Shown piece after piece: positions 17,722-26,216 of a stretch of 64,000 bases of DNA (positions are counted from its first letter, which is position 1; each line of letters begins with the position of its first letter). The translations under genes were made by a program, and so were the position numbers. Source of the stretch: Brevibacterium marinum (GTDB lineage: Bacteria; Actinomycetota; Actinomycetes; Actinomycetales; Brevibacteriaceae); assembly GCF_011927955.1 (NCBI RefSeq), contig NZ_JAATJN010000001.1, forward strand, positions 2,418,001 through 2,482,000, given 5' to 3'. The notes beneath the pieces are model-generated. The model was not told the origin of the DNA. It did not search any database and saw only the letters and a program-made list of their open reading frames with translations.

Positions 17722-18936
17722 TCACTTGACGTCGGAAACCTGGTCGACAGGAACCTTCACGTACTTCTCGTTTTCGTCCAAGTGGGTGACTTCCAATTCG
17801 GGGTTCATCAGATGCCCCTGACCGGTGATCTCGGTCGGGAACCCATTGACTTTGTATTTGTCATCGACCTGGCTCAACGCATCCGGGATCGCCGCGCGGA
17901 TCTTCTCGGGCTCACTGGTTGTGCCGGCCACCTCCATCGCCTTGGCGATGACGGCCACACTCTGATAGTTCAGCGCGGTCTCGCTGGTTGCGACCTTGTC
18001 ATCACCCGCGACGTCCGCGTACTTCTTCAGGAAGTCCCTATTACCGGGGTCATCGTATTCTTTGACCGGAAGCACCCCGATGGAGTTCGTCAGGTTCTCG
18101 ATCTCGGTCACGGTCGCCATCTCGTCGAGCTTTGCCTGATCCATGACGAGGAAACTGCCTTCGAAGCCCTGTTTCCGGGCTTGTTCCATGATCAGAGCCG
18201 TCGGCTGTGAAGGGCCGCCGACGAATATCGAGTCCGGCTTCTCCGCCAGCGCTTTGGACACGGGGCCGGCGAAGTCCGAGACAGTGGCGTAGTCGACGCT
18301 GTTGTCCGACCCGATCTCGCCTCCGGCCTTCTCCCATTCGTCCGTGATCGCCTCCGTCCACTGCTGACCGTACTCGCTCTGAGTCCCGAGCAGGGCCAAC
18401 TTCTCGCCGCCATGCTTCATGCCCTGCTCGGTGTAGGGCGCGGCATAGGACTCGAAGTTGGGTGGGATCATCATCGTCAGCGGATTGTCGACCTGCATGA
18501 TCGCGGGATCCGATGTGTAGGCCGCGATCAGGAATTTCGACCGCCCGTTGTTGATCTGCTGGATCGCTTTGATCGCACCGGCGTTGGGGGACACGACGAC
18601 TGGGGCTTCGTCCTGATCTGCCAACCGCTGCGCATTGCTGGCTGCGGTGGAGGGTGCGTACTTGTCGTCGAGGGACTCGAGTTCGATGGTGACCTTCTTC
18701 CCATCGACTTCGAGGCCGTCCTCATTGAGATCGTCGACAGCCATCTGCAGTCCGGTCTGGACGTTCTCACCGTAGGCCGCCCCGCCGCCGCTCAACGGAC
18801 CGGTATAGCCGATGACCACTGAGTCATCGCCGCCGGAATCACCGCTTGAACCGCAGGCACCCAAAGTCAGTGCGAATGTGCCGATGACGGCCGCAGCCAG
18901 CACGGGTCGGCTGACCCTTCGCGAGAACGAGATCAT
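17722..18936 (-). CDS. livK: Branched-chain amino acid-type ABC transporter substrate-binding lipoprotein
   Basis: This 404-residue protein is exported as a lipoprotein: basic MISFSRRVSRPV, a hydrophobic stretch and lipobox LGAC with Cys28 as the lipid anchor. The mature part is a type I periplasmic-binding fold (VVIGYTGPLSGGGAAYGENV; VVVSPNAGAIKAIQQI), the Peripla_BP_6 family. It binds the substrate outside the membrane and hands it to LivHM. The ATG at 18936 has AAAGGAG upstream; an in-frame start at 19017 would destroy the signal peptide. It heads the operon. Confidence 0.93.
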   Translation of the reverse strand: MISFSRRVSRPVLAAAVIGTFALTLGACGSSGDSGGDDSVVIGYTGPLSGGGAAYGENVQTGLQMAVDDLNEDGLEVDGKKVTIELESLDDKYAPSTAASNAQRLADQDEAPVVVSPNAGAIKAIQQINNGRSKFLIAAYTSDPAIMQVDNPLTMMIPPNFESYAAPYTEQGMKHGGEKLALLGTQSEYGQQWTEAITDEWEKAGGEIGSDNSVDYATVSDFAGPVSKALAEKPDSIFVGGPSQPTALIMEQARKQGFEGSFLVMDQAKLDEMATVTEIENLTNSIGVLPVKEYDDPGNRDFLKKYADVAGDDKVATSETALNYQSVAVIAKAMEVAGTTSEPEKIRAAIPDALSQVDDKYKVNGFPTEITGQGHLMNPELEVTHLDENEKYVKVPVDQVSDVK

Positions 18937-19022
18937 CTTTTCTCCTTTGAAAAGTGAGACGGAGCAACATTGCTCCTCGAGATTATCGGGGCGCCGAGGC
19001 GCGAGCCCGAAGACCATCTGAA

Positions 19023-19032
19023 CGAATATTCG
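19023..19032. promoter_or_regulatory. 10-bp palindrome CGAATATTCG, possible operator
   Basis: A perfect palindrome lies about 10–20 nt downstream of the predicted livK transcription start, inside its leader. Confidence 0.4.
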
Positions 19033-19049
19033 ATTGAGGCTTAGGAAGG

Positions 19050-19078
19050 AACCTATCCATCATCAAATGTGATGTCAA
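19050..19078 (-). promoter_or_regulatory. livK promoter with a dyad in the spacer
   Basis: On the minus strand, TTGACA (19078–19073) and TAGGTT (19055–19050) are separated by exactly 17 nt. The spacer and its edge contain CATCA-AATG-TGATG (19061–19074), an inverted repeat placed where a repressor would block RNA polymerase. Confidence 0.75.
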
Positions 19079-19231
19079 TCGCTTTTTTGCGAATTCCGCG
19101 GCGGCCGTCTTCGGGTATGTTCGGCATCGATCGGCTAGTCCAGCTTCTGAGCAAACAATCGTTCAGCGGCATTTGTGGTCTAAGGTGGACCTGTAGAGAG
19201 TGAGATCCAAGTCACTGAGATTGCAAGCTCA

Positions 19232-19269
19232 CTGATCGCAAACACACCACCTGATCGCAACCACACCAC
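19232..19269 (+). repeat. 19-bp tandem direct repeat upstream of fabG
   Basis: CTGATCGCAAACACACCAC at 19232–19250 is followed at once by CTGATCGCAACCACACCAC at 19251–19269, with one mismatch. It ends 27 nt before the fabG ATG and could be a duplicated regulator site or leader element. Confidence 0.7.
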
Positions 19270-19296
19270 GAACCACCGTTTCGGAGGATCATCGTC

Positions 19297-20040
19297 ATGA
19301 CTCGGACAGCAATCGTCACCGGAGGCGGCCGCGGCATCGGAGCCGCCATCGCCCAGCGCCTGGCCCGTGATGGAATGAACGTTGCCATCCTCGATATGGG
19401 CTCGACAGACGAAACCGTCAGGGCGATTGAAGCCGCCGGCGTCAAGGGGCTGGGCGTCGACACGGACGTCTCAGACGAAGCCTCCGTCGAATCTGCCGTG
19501 AAAACCGTTGCCGACACCCTCGGCGCTCCCACCGTCCTCGTCAACAATGCCGGAATTCTGCGAGACAACCTGCTCTTCAAGATGACTCATGAGGAATTTC
19601 AGAAGGTCCTCTCCGTCCACCTCGGCGGAGCGTTCCTGATGACCAAGGCCGTCCAGTCCTACATGGTCGAGGCGAAGTACGGACGAATCGTGTCGATGTC
19701 CTCGACCTCGGCGCTGGGCAACCGCGGGCAGACCAACTACTCTGCGGCCAAGGCCGGGATCCAGGGAATCACGAAGACCTGGGCGATCGAGCTCGGCAAA
19801 TTCGGCGTCACTGCCAACGCGATCGCACCCGGCCTCATCGAAACCGACATGACCAAGGCTACTGCCGAGCGAGTGGGCGTGAACTACGAGGACTTCATCG
19901 CTGCCGGCGTCGGCCAGATTCCGGTGGCGCGCACCGGCAAGCCCGATGACATCGCCCATACGGCTTCCTTCCTCGCCTCCGAGGGGGCCGGATTCGTCTC
20001 GGGACAGGTCATCTACGTGGCCGGAGGGCCGAAGGCCTGA
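19297..20040 (+). CDS. fabG: SDR oxidoreductase, 3-oxoacyl-ACP/acetoacetyl-CoA reductase type
   Basis: The 247-residue classical short-chain dehydrogenase has TGGGRGIG at 8–15 (NADP(H) loop), NNAG at 83–86, and the catalytic Ser135, Tyr148 and Lys152 (YSAAK). The length and PGLIETDM segment fit FabG. A GGAGG Shine-Dalgarno precedes the ATG. Because a thiolase gene follows 78 nt later and a HAAT importer is divergent, it may act on acyl-CoA in a catabolic route rather than in fatty-acid synthesis; this is inference. Confidence 0.88.
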   Translation: MTRTAIVTGGGRGIGAAIAQRLARDGMNVAILDMGSTDETVRAIEAAGVKGLGVDTDVSDEASVESAVKTVADTLGAPTVLVNNAGILRDNLLFKMTHEEFQKVLSVHLGGAFLMTKAVQSYMVEAKYGRIVSMSSTSALGNRGQTNYSAAKAGIQGITKTWAIELGKFGVTANAIAPGLIETDMTKATAERVGVNYEDFIAAGVGQIPVARTGKPDDIAHTASFLASEGAGFVSGQVIYVAGGPKA

Positions 20041-20118
20041 CCGGTCCGACTCACTGCTCCCATTACCACTCCTGCGGCGAACTCAGGTCCGGCGCACATC
20101 ACTGAAGAAAGGCTCGTC

Positions 20119-21318
20119 ATGCGCGAAGCAGTCATCGTCTCCACAGCCAGAACCCCGATCGGAAAAGCTTACAAGGGGGCCTTCAACGATACCCAGGCTC
20201 AGGAATTGGCGGGTCATGCCGTTGCCAACGCCGTCTCCCGAGCGGGCCTTGAAGGAAGCGAAGTCGAAGATGTCATCCTCGGTGCCGCCCTGCAGCAGGG
20301 CAGCCAGTCGACCAACATCGGTCGGCAGGCAGCACTGCGGGCCGGTCTTCCCACGACGGTTCCAGGAATGACGATCGACCGACAGTGCTCCTCGGGCCTG
20401 ATGGGAATCGCGACCGCTGCCAAGCAGATCCTCTTCGATGGTCAGGAGGTCGCGGTCGGCGGCGGCGTCGAATCGGTGTCGCTGGTGCAGAACGACAAGA
20501 TGAACATGTACCGGGCACAGGACCCATGGCTGGTCGAGCGTGTTCCCGGGATCTACTATCCGATGCTCGCCACCGCCGAGGTGGTCGCCGAGCGCTACAG
20601 CGTCAGCCGCGAAGCGCAGGACGAGTATTCGCTGTCCTCCCAGCAGCGGACTGCAGCCGCACAGGAGGCCGGTCGATTCGATGATGAGATCGTGCCCCTG
20701 CCGACGACGAAGATCGTCGTCGACAAGGAGACGAAGGCGACGTCACAGGAGGAGGTGAGGCTCGACCGTGACGAGGGGAACCGTCCGTCGACGACGCTGG
20801 AGAGCCTGGCGGGGTTGAACCCGGTGCTCAAGCCCGGCGACGCCTCGCAGGTGCCGAGCATCACGGCCGGCAATGCTTCACAGCTGTCCGATGGTGCCTC
20901 GGCCTCGGTTCTGATGTCGGGTGAGGAGGCGAGCCGACGTGGCCTGGAACCCCTGGGCATCTATCGCGGCATGGCGGTCGCCGGCTGTGATCCCGACGAA
21001 ATGGGAATCGGCCCGGTCTTCGCGATTCCCAAACTGCTCAAGGCTCAGGGGCTGTCGATCGATGACATCGGACTCTGGGAGCTCAACGAAGCGTTCGCTG
21101 TTCAGGCACTGTACTGCCGGGAACGTCTGGGAATCGATCCCGAGAAGTACAACGTCGACGGCGGCGGCATCTCGGTCGGACACCCGTACGGAATGACCGG
21201 CGCCCGCTTGGTCGGTCACGCACTCATCGAGGGACGTCGTCGTGGAGTCAAATACGTCGTCGTGACGATGTGCATCGGCGGCGGGCAGGGCGCGGCAGGT
21301 CTGTTCGAAGTCTGCTGA
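20119..21318 (+). CDS. Thiolase (acetyl-CoA acyltransferase)
   Basis: The 399-residue thiolase begins [20 protein letters not shown]. Cys90 in DRQCSSG is the acyl-accepting nucleophile; His355 in VGHPYG and Cys385 in MCIGGGQG complete the active site. It either cleaves 3-oxoacyl-CoA with CoA or runs the reverse condensation. GAAAGG precedes the ATG. It is likely co-transcribed with the fabG-type reductase, giving two steps of a beta-oxidation-like sequence. Its stop lies 4 nt from the convergent DUF222 gene. Confidence 0.93.
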   Translation: MREAVIVSTARTPIGKAYKGAFNDTQAQELAGHAVANAVSRAGLEGSEVEDVILGAALQQGSQSTNIGRQAALRAGLPTTVPGMTIDRQCSSGLMGIATAAKQILFDGQEVAVGGGVESVSLVQNDKMNMYRAQDPWLVERVPGIYYPMLATAEVVAERYSVSREAQDEYSLSSQQRTAAAQEAGRFDDEIVPLPTTKIVVDKETKATSQEEVRLDRDEGNRPSTTLESLAGLNPVLKPGDASQVPSITAGNASQLSDGASASVLMSGEEASRRGLEPLGIYRGMAVAGCDPDEMGIGPVFAIPKLLKAQGLSIDDIGLWELNEAFAVQALYCRERLGIDPEKYNVDGGGISVGHPYGMTGARLVGHALIEGRRRGVKYVVVTMCIGGGQGAAGLFEVC

Positions 21319-21322
21319 GCCG

Positions 21323-23776
21323 TCAGAACGGTGGTGGTTCGCCCGAGTCCCAGAACCACCGTTTCCGGTCGGGGCGCCCGGAGAAGGGGTCGATGTATTC
21401 GACCCAGCCGGGGGCCCGGGCGCCTTCGGCAGGAGCAACCATCGGCGGTGCTGTCTGTCGCCGCTCGGCTTGAGACTGTTCGGTCGGTGACGGAGCGGTC
21501 TGAGACTGTTCGGTCGTAGGCTGCCCGGTTTGAGACTGTTCGGTCGGTTGCTTCTCTTGTCTCGTCGGTGCGGTCGGAAGATATTTCTGACTGTCGGCAG
21601 GGGGAGCAGCCGGCGGTGACGTCGCGAAGTATTTGAGGAAGAGCCTGGCATGTTCGACGTTGATCGGATTGTCGGGTGGCAGCACCTCGGTGGTGACTCC
21701 GTGCTTGAAGATGTACTCGAGCCGGCCGGGTTCGGCCATTCTGACCGAGAATTTTCGGTCCGTCTTCGCCTGGTGGTGGAGTCGGCAGAGATTGTGGAGG
21801 TTGCCGAACCGGGTCGGTCCGCCCTGGTCAGGATTGTCGTGGTCGAAGGGAACGATGTGGTCGACCTCGGTGACATCGGCACGCCGGGTGCATCCGGGTG
21901 CCGTGCAGTTCATCCACTGCGCGGCGAGGGTCTGTCGAATGCTGTTCGGGATCGTGTAGCTGGTCGCCTTCGCATCCAGGGGCGTGCCGGTTGCGGGATC
22001 GGTGAGGATCCGCGTCCAGGTCGATGAAAAGCCGGCGAGCCTGCGGGCCATGTCCGCTGGGAGGGGTGAGCCGTCAGGCAGCATGCCTGCCAAGTCGCAC
22101 ACATTGGCCGCTGTCGACGCCTCTTCTGCCCGGTTCGCTGTCGATCCCGCGGCCGTTTCGGCCAGATTGTTGATACCGGCAGCGTCTTTCGTCTCTGTCT
22201 GAGGCCCGACGGCATCGGCTGGGCCGACATCGTCGTTGTTCTCTCCCGGGGTCTGATTGAGCAAGCTCAGCATCGGAACGGTGATGGTCGTTCGGGCCTG
22301 CCGGGACAACCACGCCTCATTCGTGGGCATGTCGAGGAGGATCTCGTAATCGACTGTGGTCATCGCACCGTCGTCTGTGCATGAAGAATCGGTTTCGGGA
22401 CTTCCATAGAACGAGCTGCCGGGTGAGGGGTGGCTGTTCATGATGGCATCAGCGAATCGACGGTCGTGCATCTGACCTTCGGACACTGCCCGCCCCTGAC
22501 CTTCGGAGGCGACCGCCGGCTTCTCTTCGTCGTGCAGTTGCCCGAATGTCCGTTCGATGTAGTCGGACAGGGACTCCTCCGGACTCACCGGAACGCCGTC
22601 CGGGTCGACGAAGAGGCCGTCAATGGGGAAGTCGGTGCTCGAGGAGGCGCCGGTCGTGGTGTTGTTGCTGGTGATCCGAAGCTTCAGCTGGGGTCGGGTT
22701 CGAGTGAGTATGTCGAGCATGAGCGCATCGATGCCGCGATCGTCATCGAATCTGTCGCTGGGACGCAGCTGGTCGCCGAATGCTCCGACGTTTCCGGTGT
22801 AGACGGCGCGGGCGAACGCTTCGACCCGCCTGTAGCATGCGTGGAGCTCGGGCGAGGGACCCGTGAGGGTGAGGTAGGCGGTACCGTCATCCCCCGTGCT
22901 GATGTCGACTCGGCGACGGACTGCGACCTTTTCCAGGGTCGCCTGTGCCGGTTGGATCGACTCGATCTTGAGGGCGAGCGAGCGTTTGAAGGTTTCGATG
23001 GTGATGTCTGCGCGTCTGTCGGCCAGATAGTCGTCGATGCTCGGCAGATGCCTGAATTCGACGTCGCGGCAGCGGCGGGTGACGAACGCGACGTGTTCGA
23101 TGGTGAAATCGCCGTCGCTGCAGCGCTGATGGAACTTGGGCAGGCCGTGGACCAAGGTCATCGCGGAGGTGATGTGTTTGTAAGCCCCGGAAGTGGTGGC
23201 GCCGAGGAGCGCGGAGTACTCACTGATGTCGTCGGGCCACGCGTATTGATGCGTCCAGCCGTTGAAGGTCGACGTGGGAACGAAAGCGGGGAAGTCGGGC
23301 AGGGGTGCTGGCCGCTGACGACTCTCACTGGCCTGCCGCCGCTGACGACGCAGCCTGCGTCCCGCTCCGCGGTCCTTCTTCCGCTTCGATTTGGGGGAGT
23401 GTCCGACGGTGGGCTTTGCAGCCGTGTCAGTCGCATTCGACGTGCGGCTGGTCTTCGGGCGGGGAATGGGCCTGGGGTTGTCGCCTTCGCTGTGTCGACG
23501 GAGAGTCTCTGCGACGGTAGCGAAGTCATAGGGAACGGTCAGGTCGGGGCTTGCGAGGCCGAGGTAATGCGCAACTTCTCGGACGAAGATCGCACTGGTG
23601 GCGTCCAGAGCCGCGAGCTGTGCCTGGTCGCTGTGTGAGTAGGCTGCCAGAAGATCGCCGAATGGAGAGTCCTCGTCGATGTCGAGGCGACGGCCGTTGG
23701 GTGCCGCCGAGGCGGATCCATCCGGAGGCGGAACTGAACGTGAATTGTCGTCATTGCCATCGTCCATTCGCTTCAT
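21323..23776 (-). CDS. DUF222 / HNH endonuclease domain protein (13E12 type)
   Basis: This is a large 817-residue member of the actinobacterial DUF222–HNH family. Its HNH part, VTEVDHIVPFDHDNPDQGG followed by NLHNLCRLHHQAKT, has the expected His residues and a CTAPGCTRR pair of cysteines. The N-terminal 120 residues are charged and carry a basic KSKRKKDRGAGRRLRRQRRQ stretch. The C-terminus is a repeat of PTEQSQT-type units. The ATG at 23776 has GAGGAGG upstream. Family members are numerous and sequence-divergent in actinobacteria; some are thought to move, but no target or partner is evident. Confidence 0.88.
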   Translation of the reverse strand: MKRMDDGNDDNSRSVPPPDGSASAAPNGRRLDIDEDSPFGDLLAAYSHSDQAQLAALDATSAIFVREVAHYLGLASPDLTVPYDFATVAETLRRHSEGDNPRPIPRPKTSRTSNATDTAAKPTVGHSPKSKRKKDRGAGRRLRRQRRQASESRQRPAPLPDFPAFVPTSTFNGWTHQYAWPDDISEYSALLGATTSGAYKHITSAMTLVHGLPKFHQRCSDGDFTIEHVAFVTRRCRDVEFRHLPSIDDYLADRRADITIETFKRSLALKIESIQPAQATLEKVAVRRRVDISTGDDGTAYLTLTGPSPELHACYRRVEAFARAVYTGNVGAFGDQLRPSDRFDDDRGIDALMLDILTRTRPQLKLRITSNNTTTGASSSTDFPIDGLFVDPDGVPVSPEESLSDYIERTFGQLHDEEKPAVASEGQGRAVSEGQMHDRRFADAIMNSHPSPGSSFYGSPETDSSCTDDGAMTTVDYEILLDMPTNEAWLSRQARTTITVPMLSLLNQTPGENNDDVGPADAVGPQTETKDAAGINNLAETAAGSTANRAEEASTAANVCDLAGMLPDGSPLPADMARRLAGFSSTWTRILTDPATGTPLDAKATSYTIPNSIRQTLAAQWMNCTAPGCTRRADVTEVDHIVPFDHDNPDQGGPTRFGNLHNLCRLHHQAKTDRKFSVRMAEPGRLEYIFKHGVTTEVLPPDNPINVEHARLFLKYFATSPPAAPPADSQKYLPTAPTRQEKQPTEQSQTGQPTTEQSQTAPSPTEQSQAERRQTAPPMVAPAEGARAPGWVEYIDPFSGRPDRKRWFWDSGEPPPF

Positions 23777-23892
23777 CGTTCGGCCTCCTCTCCACTGCCC
23801 TGTGGATCTGTTCTGTGGCTCTGCTCGATCGTGCCTGCTCTTAGACCAATCATACCTGGTAAGTAGACTTAAGTTGATAACAATCCGAATAC

Positions 23893-23913
23893 AAATAGTA
23901 CTGAAATAGTACT
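23893..23913. repeat. Direct repeat AAATAGTACT, two copies
   Basis: AAATAGTACT occurs at 23893–23902 and 23904–23913, an 11-bp period close to one helical turn, each copy with the palindromic core AGTACT. Confidence 0.65.
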
Positions 23914-23923
23914 AAAGCTCGAA

Positions 23924-23939
23924 TCAATCGATCGATTGA
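23924..23939. promoter_or_regulatory. 16-bp perfect palindrome TCAATCGATCGATTGA
   Basis: Perfect dyad in the middle of the divergent region, 10 nt after the repeated AGTACT boxes. It is a plausible operator, or the binding site of a DNA-modifying or mobile protein. Confidence 0.55.
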
Positions 23940-24085
23940 GTATCGTCGAGTCCCATTGAATGCATGTCCATTCGAGTTTGAATAGTCCGAATTCGTTTGT
24001 TCTCAGATGCTCTCATTCGCCACTGACACGACGCGCCCACCAAGTGGTATGACACGGGGCATGCGACTCGCAGCGCACGATTCGT

Positions 24086-24091
24086 TAGACT
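24086..24091 (+). promoter_or_regulatory. -10 element (TAGACT) of a leaderless MATE transcript
   Basis: TAGACT is followed by exactly 6 nt and then the GTG start at 24098, the classical arrangement of leaderless actinobacterial mRNAs. No Shine-Dalgarno is present. Confidence 0.6.
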
Positions 24092-24097
24092 CGATTC

Positions 24098-25414
24098 GTG
24101 GCAGCGATCGACAAGGACATCCTCTGGTTGGCACTTCCGGCTCTCGGGGCGCTGATCGCCGAACCCGTCTTCCTGCTCTCGGACACGGCCATGGTGGGCC
24201 ACCTCGGCGCCGGTGCGCTCGGATCGCTGGCTATCGCATCGACGATTCTGCAGACGGTGTTGGGCCTGATGATCTTCCTCGCCTACGCCACGACCCCACG
24301 AGTGGCCAAGCGGATCGGAGCGGGGGACCGGTCGGGTGCCATCAACGCCGGTTTCGACGGGATCTGGCTCGCTCTGTGCACCTCGGCGCTGCTGCTCGTC
24401 GTCGGCCTGCCTCTGCTCAAGCCACTCATCGCCGCGTTCGACCCCGGTGCGGACATCGCCCAGGGCGCGCAGTCCTACCTCGCCATCTCCTGGTGGGGCC
24501 TGCCGTTCATGCTCGTCGTCATCGCCGCCACCGGACTTCTGCGTGGACTCCAAGACACTCGGACGCCACTTGTGGTGGCGGCTGTCGGATGCATCGCCAA
24601 CATCGGGCTCAACGCGATCTTCATCTACGGCCTCGGCATGGGAGTCGCCGGGTCGGCGCTCGGCACAGTCATCGCCCAAGCCGGCATGTGCTCCGTCTAC
24701 GTGCTGATCTCGGTCAGGGCGGCGCGGCGATTCCACGCCACTTTGCGCCCCGACTGGTCCGGTGTGCTCTCCTCGGCGAAGACCTCCGGATGGCTGTTGG
24801 TCCGCAACGCCTCCCTGCGCGCGGCCCTGATCATCCTCGTCTTCCTCGCCACGGCGATGGGCACGACCGAGCTCGCCGCGATCCAGGTCGCCCAGAGCCT
24901 CTTCTTCGCTCTGGCGCTCGCCCTCGACTCCCTGGCCATCGCAGGCCAGGCCCTGATCGGGCTGCAGTTGGGAGCACGGAACGTCACCGCAGTGGGCGCC
25001 ATCAACCGACGGCTGTGCCTCTGGGGAATCGTCTTCGGGGTCGCGATCGGGATCATTCTCTTCGCCGGTGCCGGAATCATCCCACGCGGATTCTCATCGG
25101 CTCCGGACGTCGTCGCGCAGTTGACGAGTCTCCTTCCCGTCCTCGCGCTGAGCATGCCCATCGCCGGCTACGTCTTCGTCCTCGACGGAGTCCTCATGGG
25201 CGCCGAAGATGCGCGATATCTCGCTCTGGCACAATTGGCGGCAGTCGGCGGATACGCGGTCCTGCTGATTCCCGTCGTTGTGTACCTGCCCGGTGCACTG
25301 TGGCTGTGGGCCGCGTTCTGCATCGGCTTCGTCGGTCTCCGGGCGCTGACATTGGGATGGAGAGTGCGCAACCACGACTGGATCGATCGTGCGGTCGAGA
25401 AAGGAATCTCATGA
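24098..25414 (+). CDS. MATE family efflux transporter (DinF-like)
   Basis: The 438-residue polytopic protein begins LWLALPALGALIAEPVFLLS, followed by DTAMVGHLGAGALGSLAIAS, the MATE N-terminal signature. Twelve hydrophobic segments are expected; the second MatE half begins near GWLLVRNASLRAALIILVFL. The family exports cationic drugs or metabolites with Na+ or H+. The GTG start is set by the leaderless promoter. The stop overlaps the next gene (ATGA), so export and acetyltransferase functions are coupled at the translation level. Confidence 0.9.
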   Translation: MAAIDKDILWLALPALGALIAEPVFLLSDTAMVGHLGAGALGSLAIASTILQTVLGLMIFLAYATTPRVAKRIGAGDRSGAINAGFDGIWLALCTSALLLVVGLPLLKPLIAAFDPGADIAQGAQSYLAISWWGLPFMLVVIAATGLLRGLQDTRTPLVVAAVGCIANIGLNAIFIYGLGMGVAGSALGTVIAQAGMCSVYVLISVRAARRFHATLRPDWSGVLSSAKTSGWLLVRNASLRAALIILVFLATAMGTTELAAIQVAQSLFFALALALDSLAIAGQALIGLQLGARNVTAVGAINRRLCLWGIVFGVAIGIILFAGAGIIPRGFSSAPDVVAQLTSLLPVLALSMPIAGYVFVLDGVLMGAEDARYLALAQLAAVGGYAVLLIPVVVYLPGALWLWAAFCIGFVGLRALTLGWRVRNHDWIDRAVEKGIS

Positions 25415-26091
25415 ACGAACGTCAGAACCATACTGCCGCCGAAGCGGATCGCCGGAGCGAGCTCAGGTCCCGGATCCGTCCACTGGGCGATGAGACCCCC
25501 GACGAGGTGTTCCTGCCGTTCCTCGATCTGTGCTTCAACTGGTCGATGGACAAGCCGCGCGTCGAAATCTCCGAACTCATCGAGCGCGATGACGCCGCCT
25601 TCTACTTCAAGGACTGGGGACGCAACGGCGACATCGCCGTGGCCGCCTATGCTCCTGACCCGAGTGCAGACACATCCGACGGGCCGGGGCCCGGCGACGC
25701 GAACTCCGCCGACAGCGCCGGACCGGACTCGGACTCGAGATCAGGCCCGGAGGTCGTCGGCCTCGCCTGGCTGCGTCTGGCAGCGATCGAGGGCGTGATC
25801 GAGAAGTCGGATGACACCGACTCCGAGGCGGGATTGCGTTTCACCGGCTACGGCTGGGTGGCGGCGGACATCCCCGAGCTGTCGCTGGCGGTCCTGCCCG
25901 GGTATCAGTCCCAGGGGATCGGCGGCATGCTCCTCGACGTCGTGAGCACCCTGGCGAGGATGAGCGGCTTCCAGGCGATCAGCCTCTCGGTCGAGGACGG
26001 CAACGAGGCGGCGCGCCTCTACGCCGACCACGGCTTCGTCGCAGTCGGGCGCAACGGGGACTCCGACGTGCTCGTCAGAAGACTCGGATGA
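25411..26091 (+). CDS. GNAT family N-acetyltransferase
   Basis: The 226-residue GNAT protein carries the acetyl-CoA-binding A motif in LAVLPGYQSQGIGGMLLD (Q-x-x-G-I-G) and the C-terminal LSVEDGNEAARLYADHGFVA typical of the fold. Residues about 82–112 form an Asp/Ser/Gly-rich insert between the first strands. The ATG at 25411 overlaps the MATE stop; the long upstream open frame is a shadow of MATE. The substrate is unknown; linkage to an exporter hints at small-molecule detoxification. Confidence 0.85.
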   Translation: MNERQNHTAAEADRRSELRSRIRPLGDETPDEVFLPFLDLCFNWSMDKPRVEISELIERDDAAFYFKDWGRNGDIAVAAYAPDPSADTSDGPGPGDANSADSAGPDSDSRSGPEVVGLAWLRLAAIEGVIEKSDDTDSEAGLRFTGYGWVAADIPELSLAVLPGYQSQGIGGMLLDVVSTLARMSGFQAISLSVEDGNEAARLYADHGFVAVGRNGDSDVLVRRLG

Positions 26092-26216
26092 AAGACTGTT
26101 GGTGCCCGAGGGAACCATCCGAGGCAGAATGACGCGACGCAGACGTCCGTGATAGAGGTGAGCCACGGGCATCGCGCACGTGGTCCGAACGATTTTCAAT
26201 GACGAGGAGAGAGCCA

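Larger units (their letters stand above)
18937..19296. other. Divergent intergenic region between livK and fabG
   Basis: These 360 bases hold no gene. They contain the livK promoter with a dyad in its spacer, a CGAATATTCG palindrome, and a 19-bp tandem direct repeat next to fabG. The fabG promoter is not obvious; TAAGGT at 19181–19186 is a weak -10 candidate without a good -35. Confidence 0.8.
23777..24097. other. AT-rich divergent intergenic region
   Basis: These 321 bases between the DUF222 gene and the MATE gene hold no gene. The stretch around 23850–24000 is markedly richer in A/T than its surroundings. It contains a 10-bp direct repeat, a 16-bp palindrome and the MATE promoter. Confidence 0.75.

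Noticed and set aside
24007..25410. Long plus-strand frame leading into the GNAT gene
   Set aside because: It overlaps the MATE gene in another frame and reads as Arg/His-rich shadow; the real GNAT start is the ATGA overlap at 25411.
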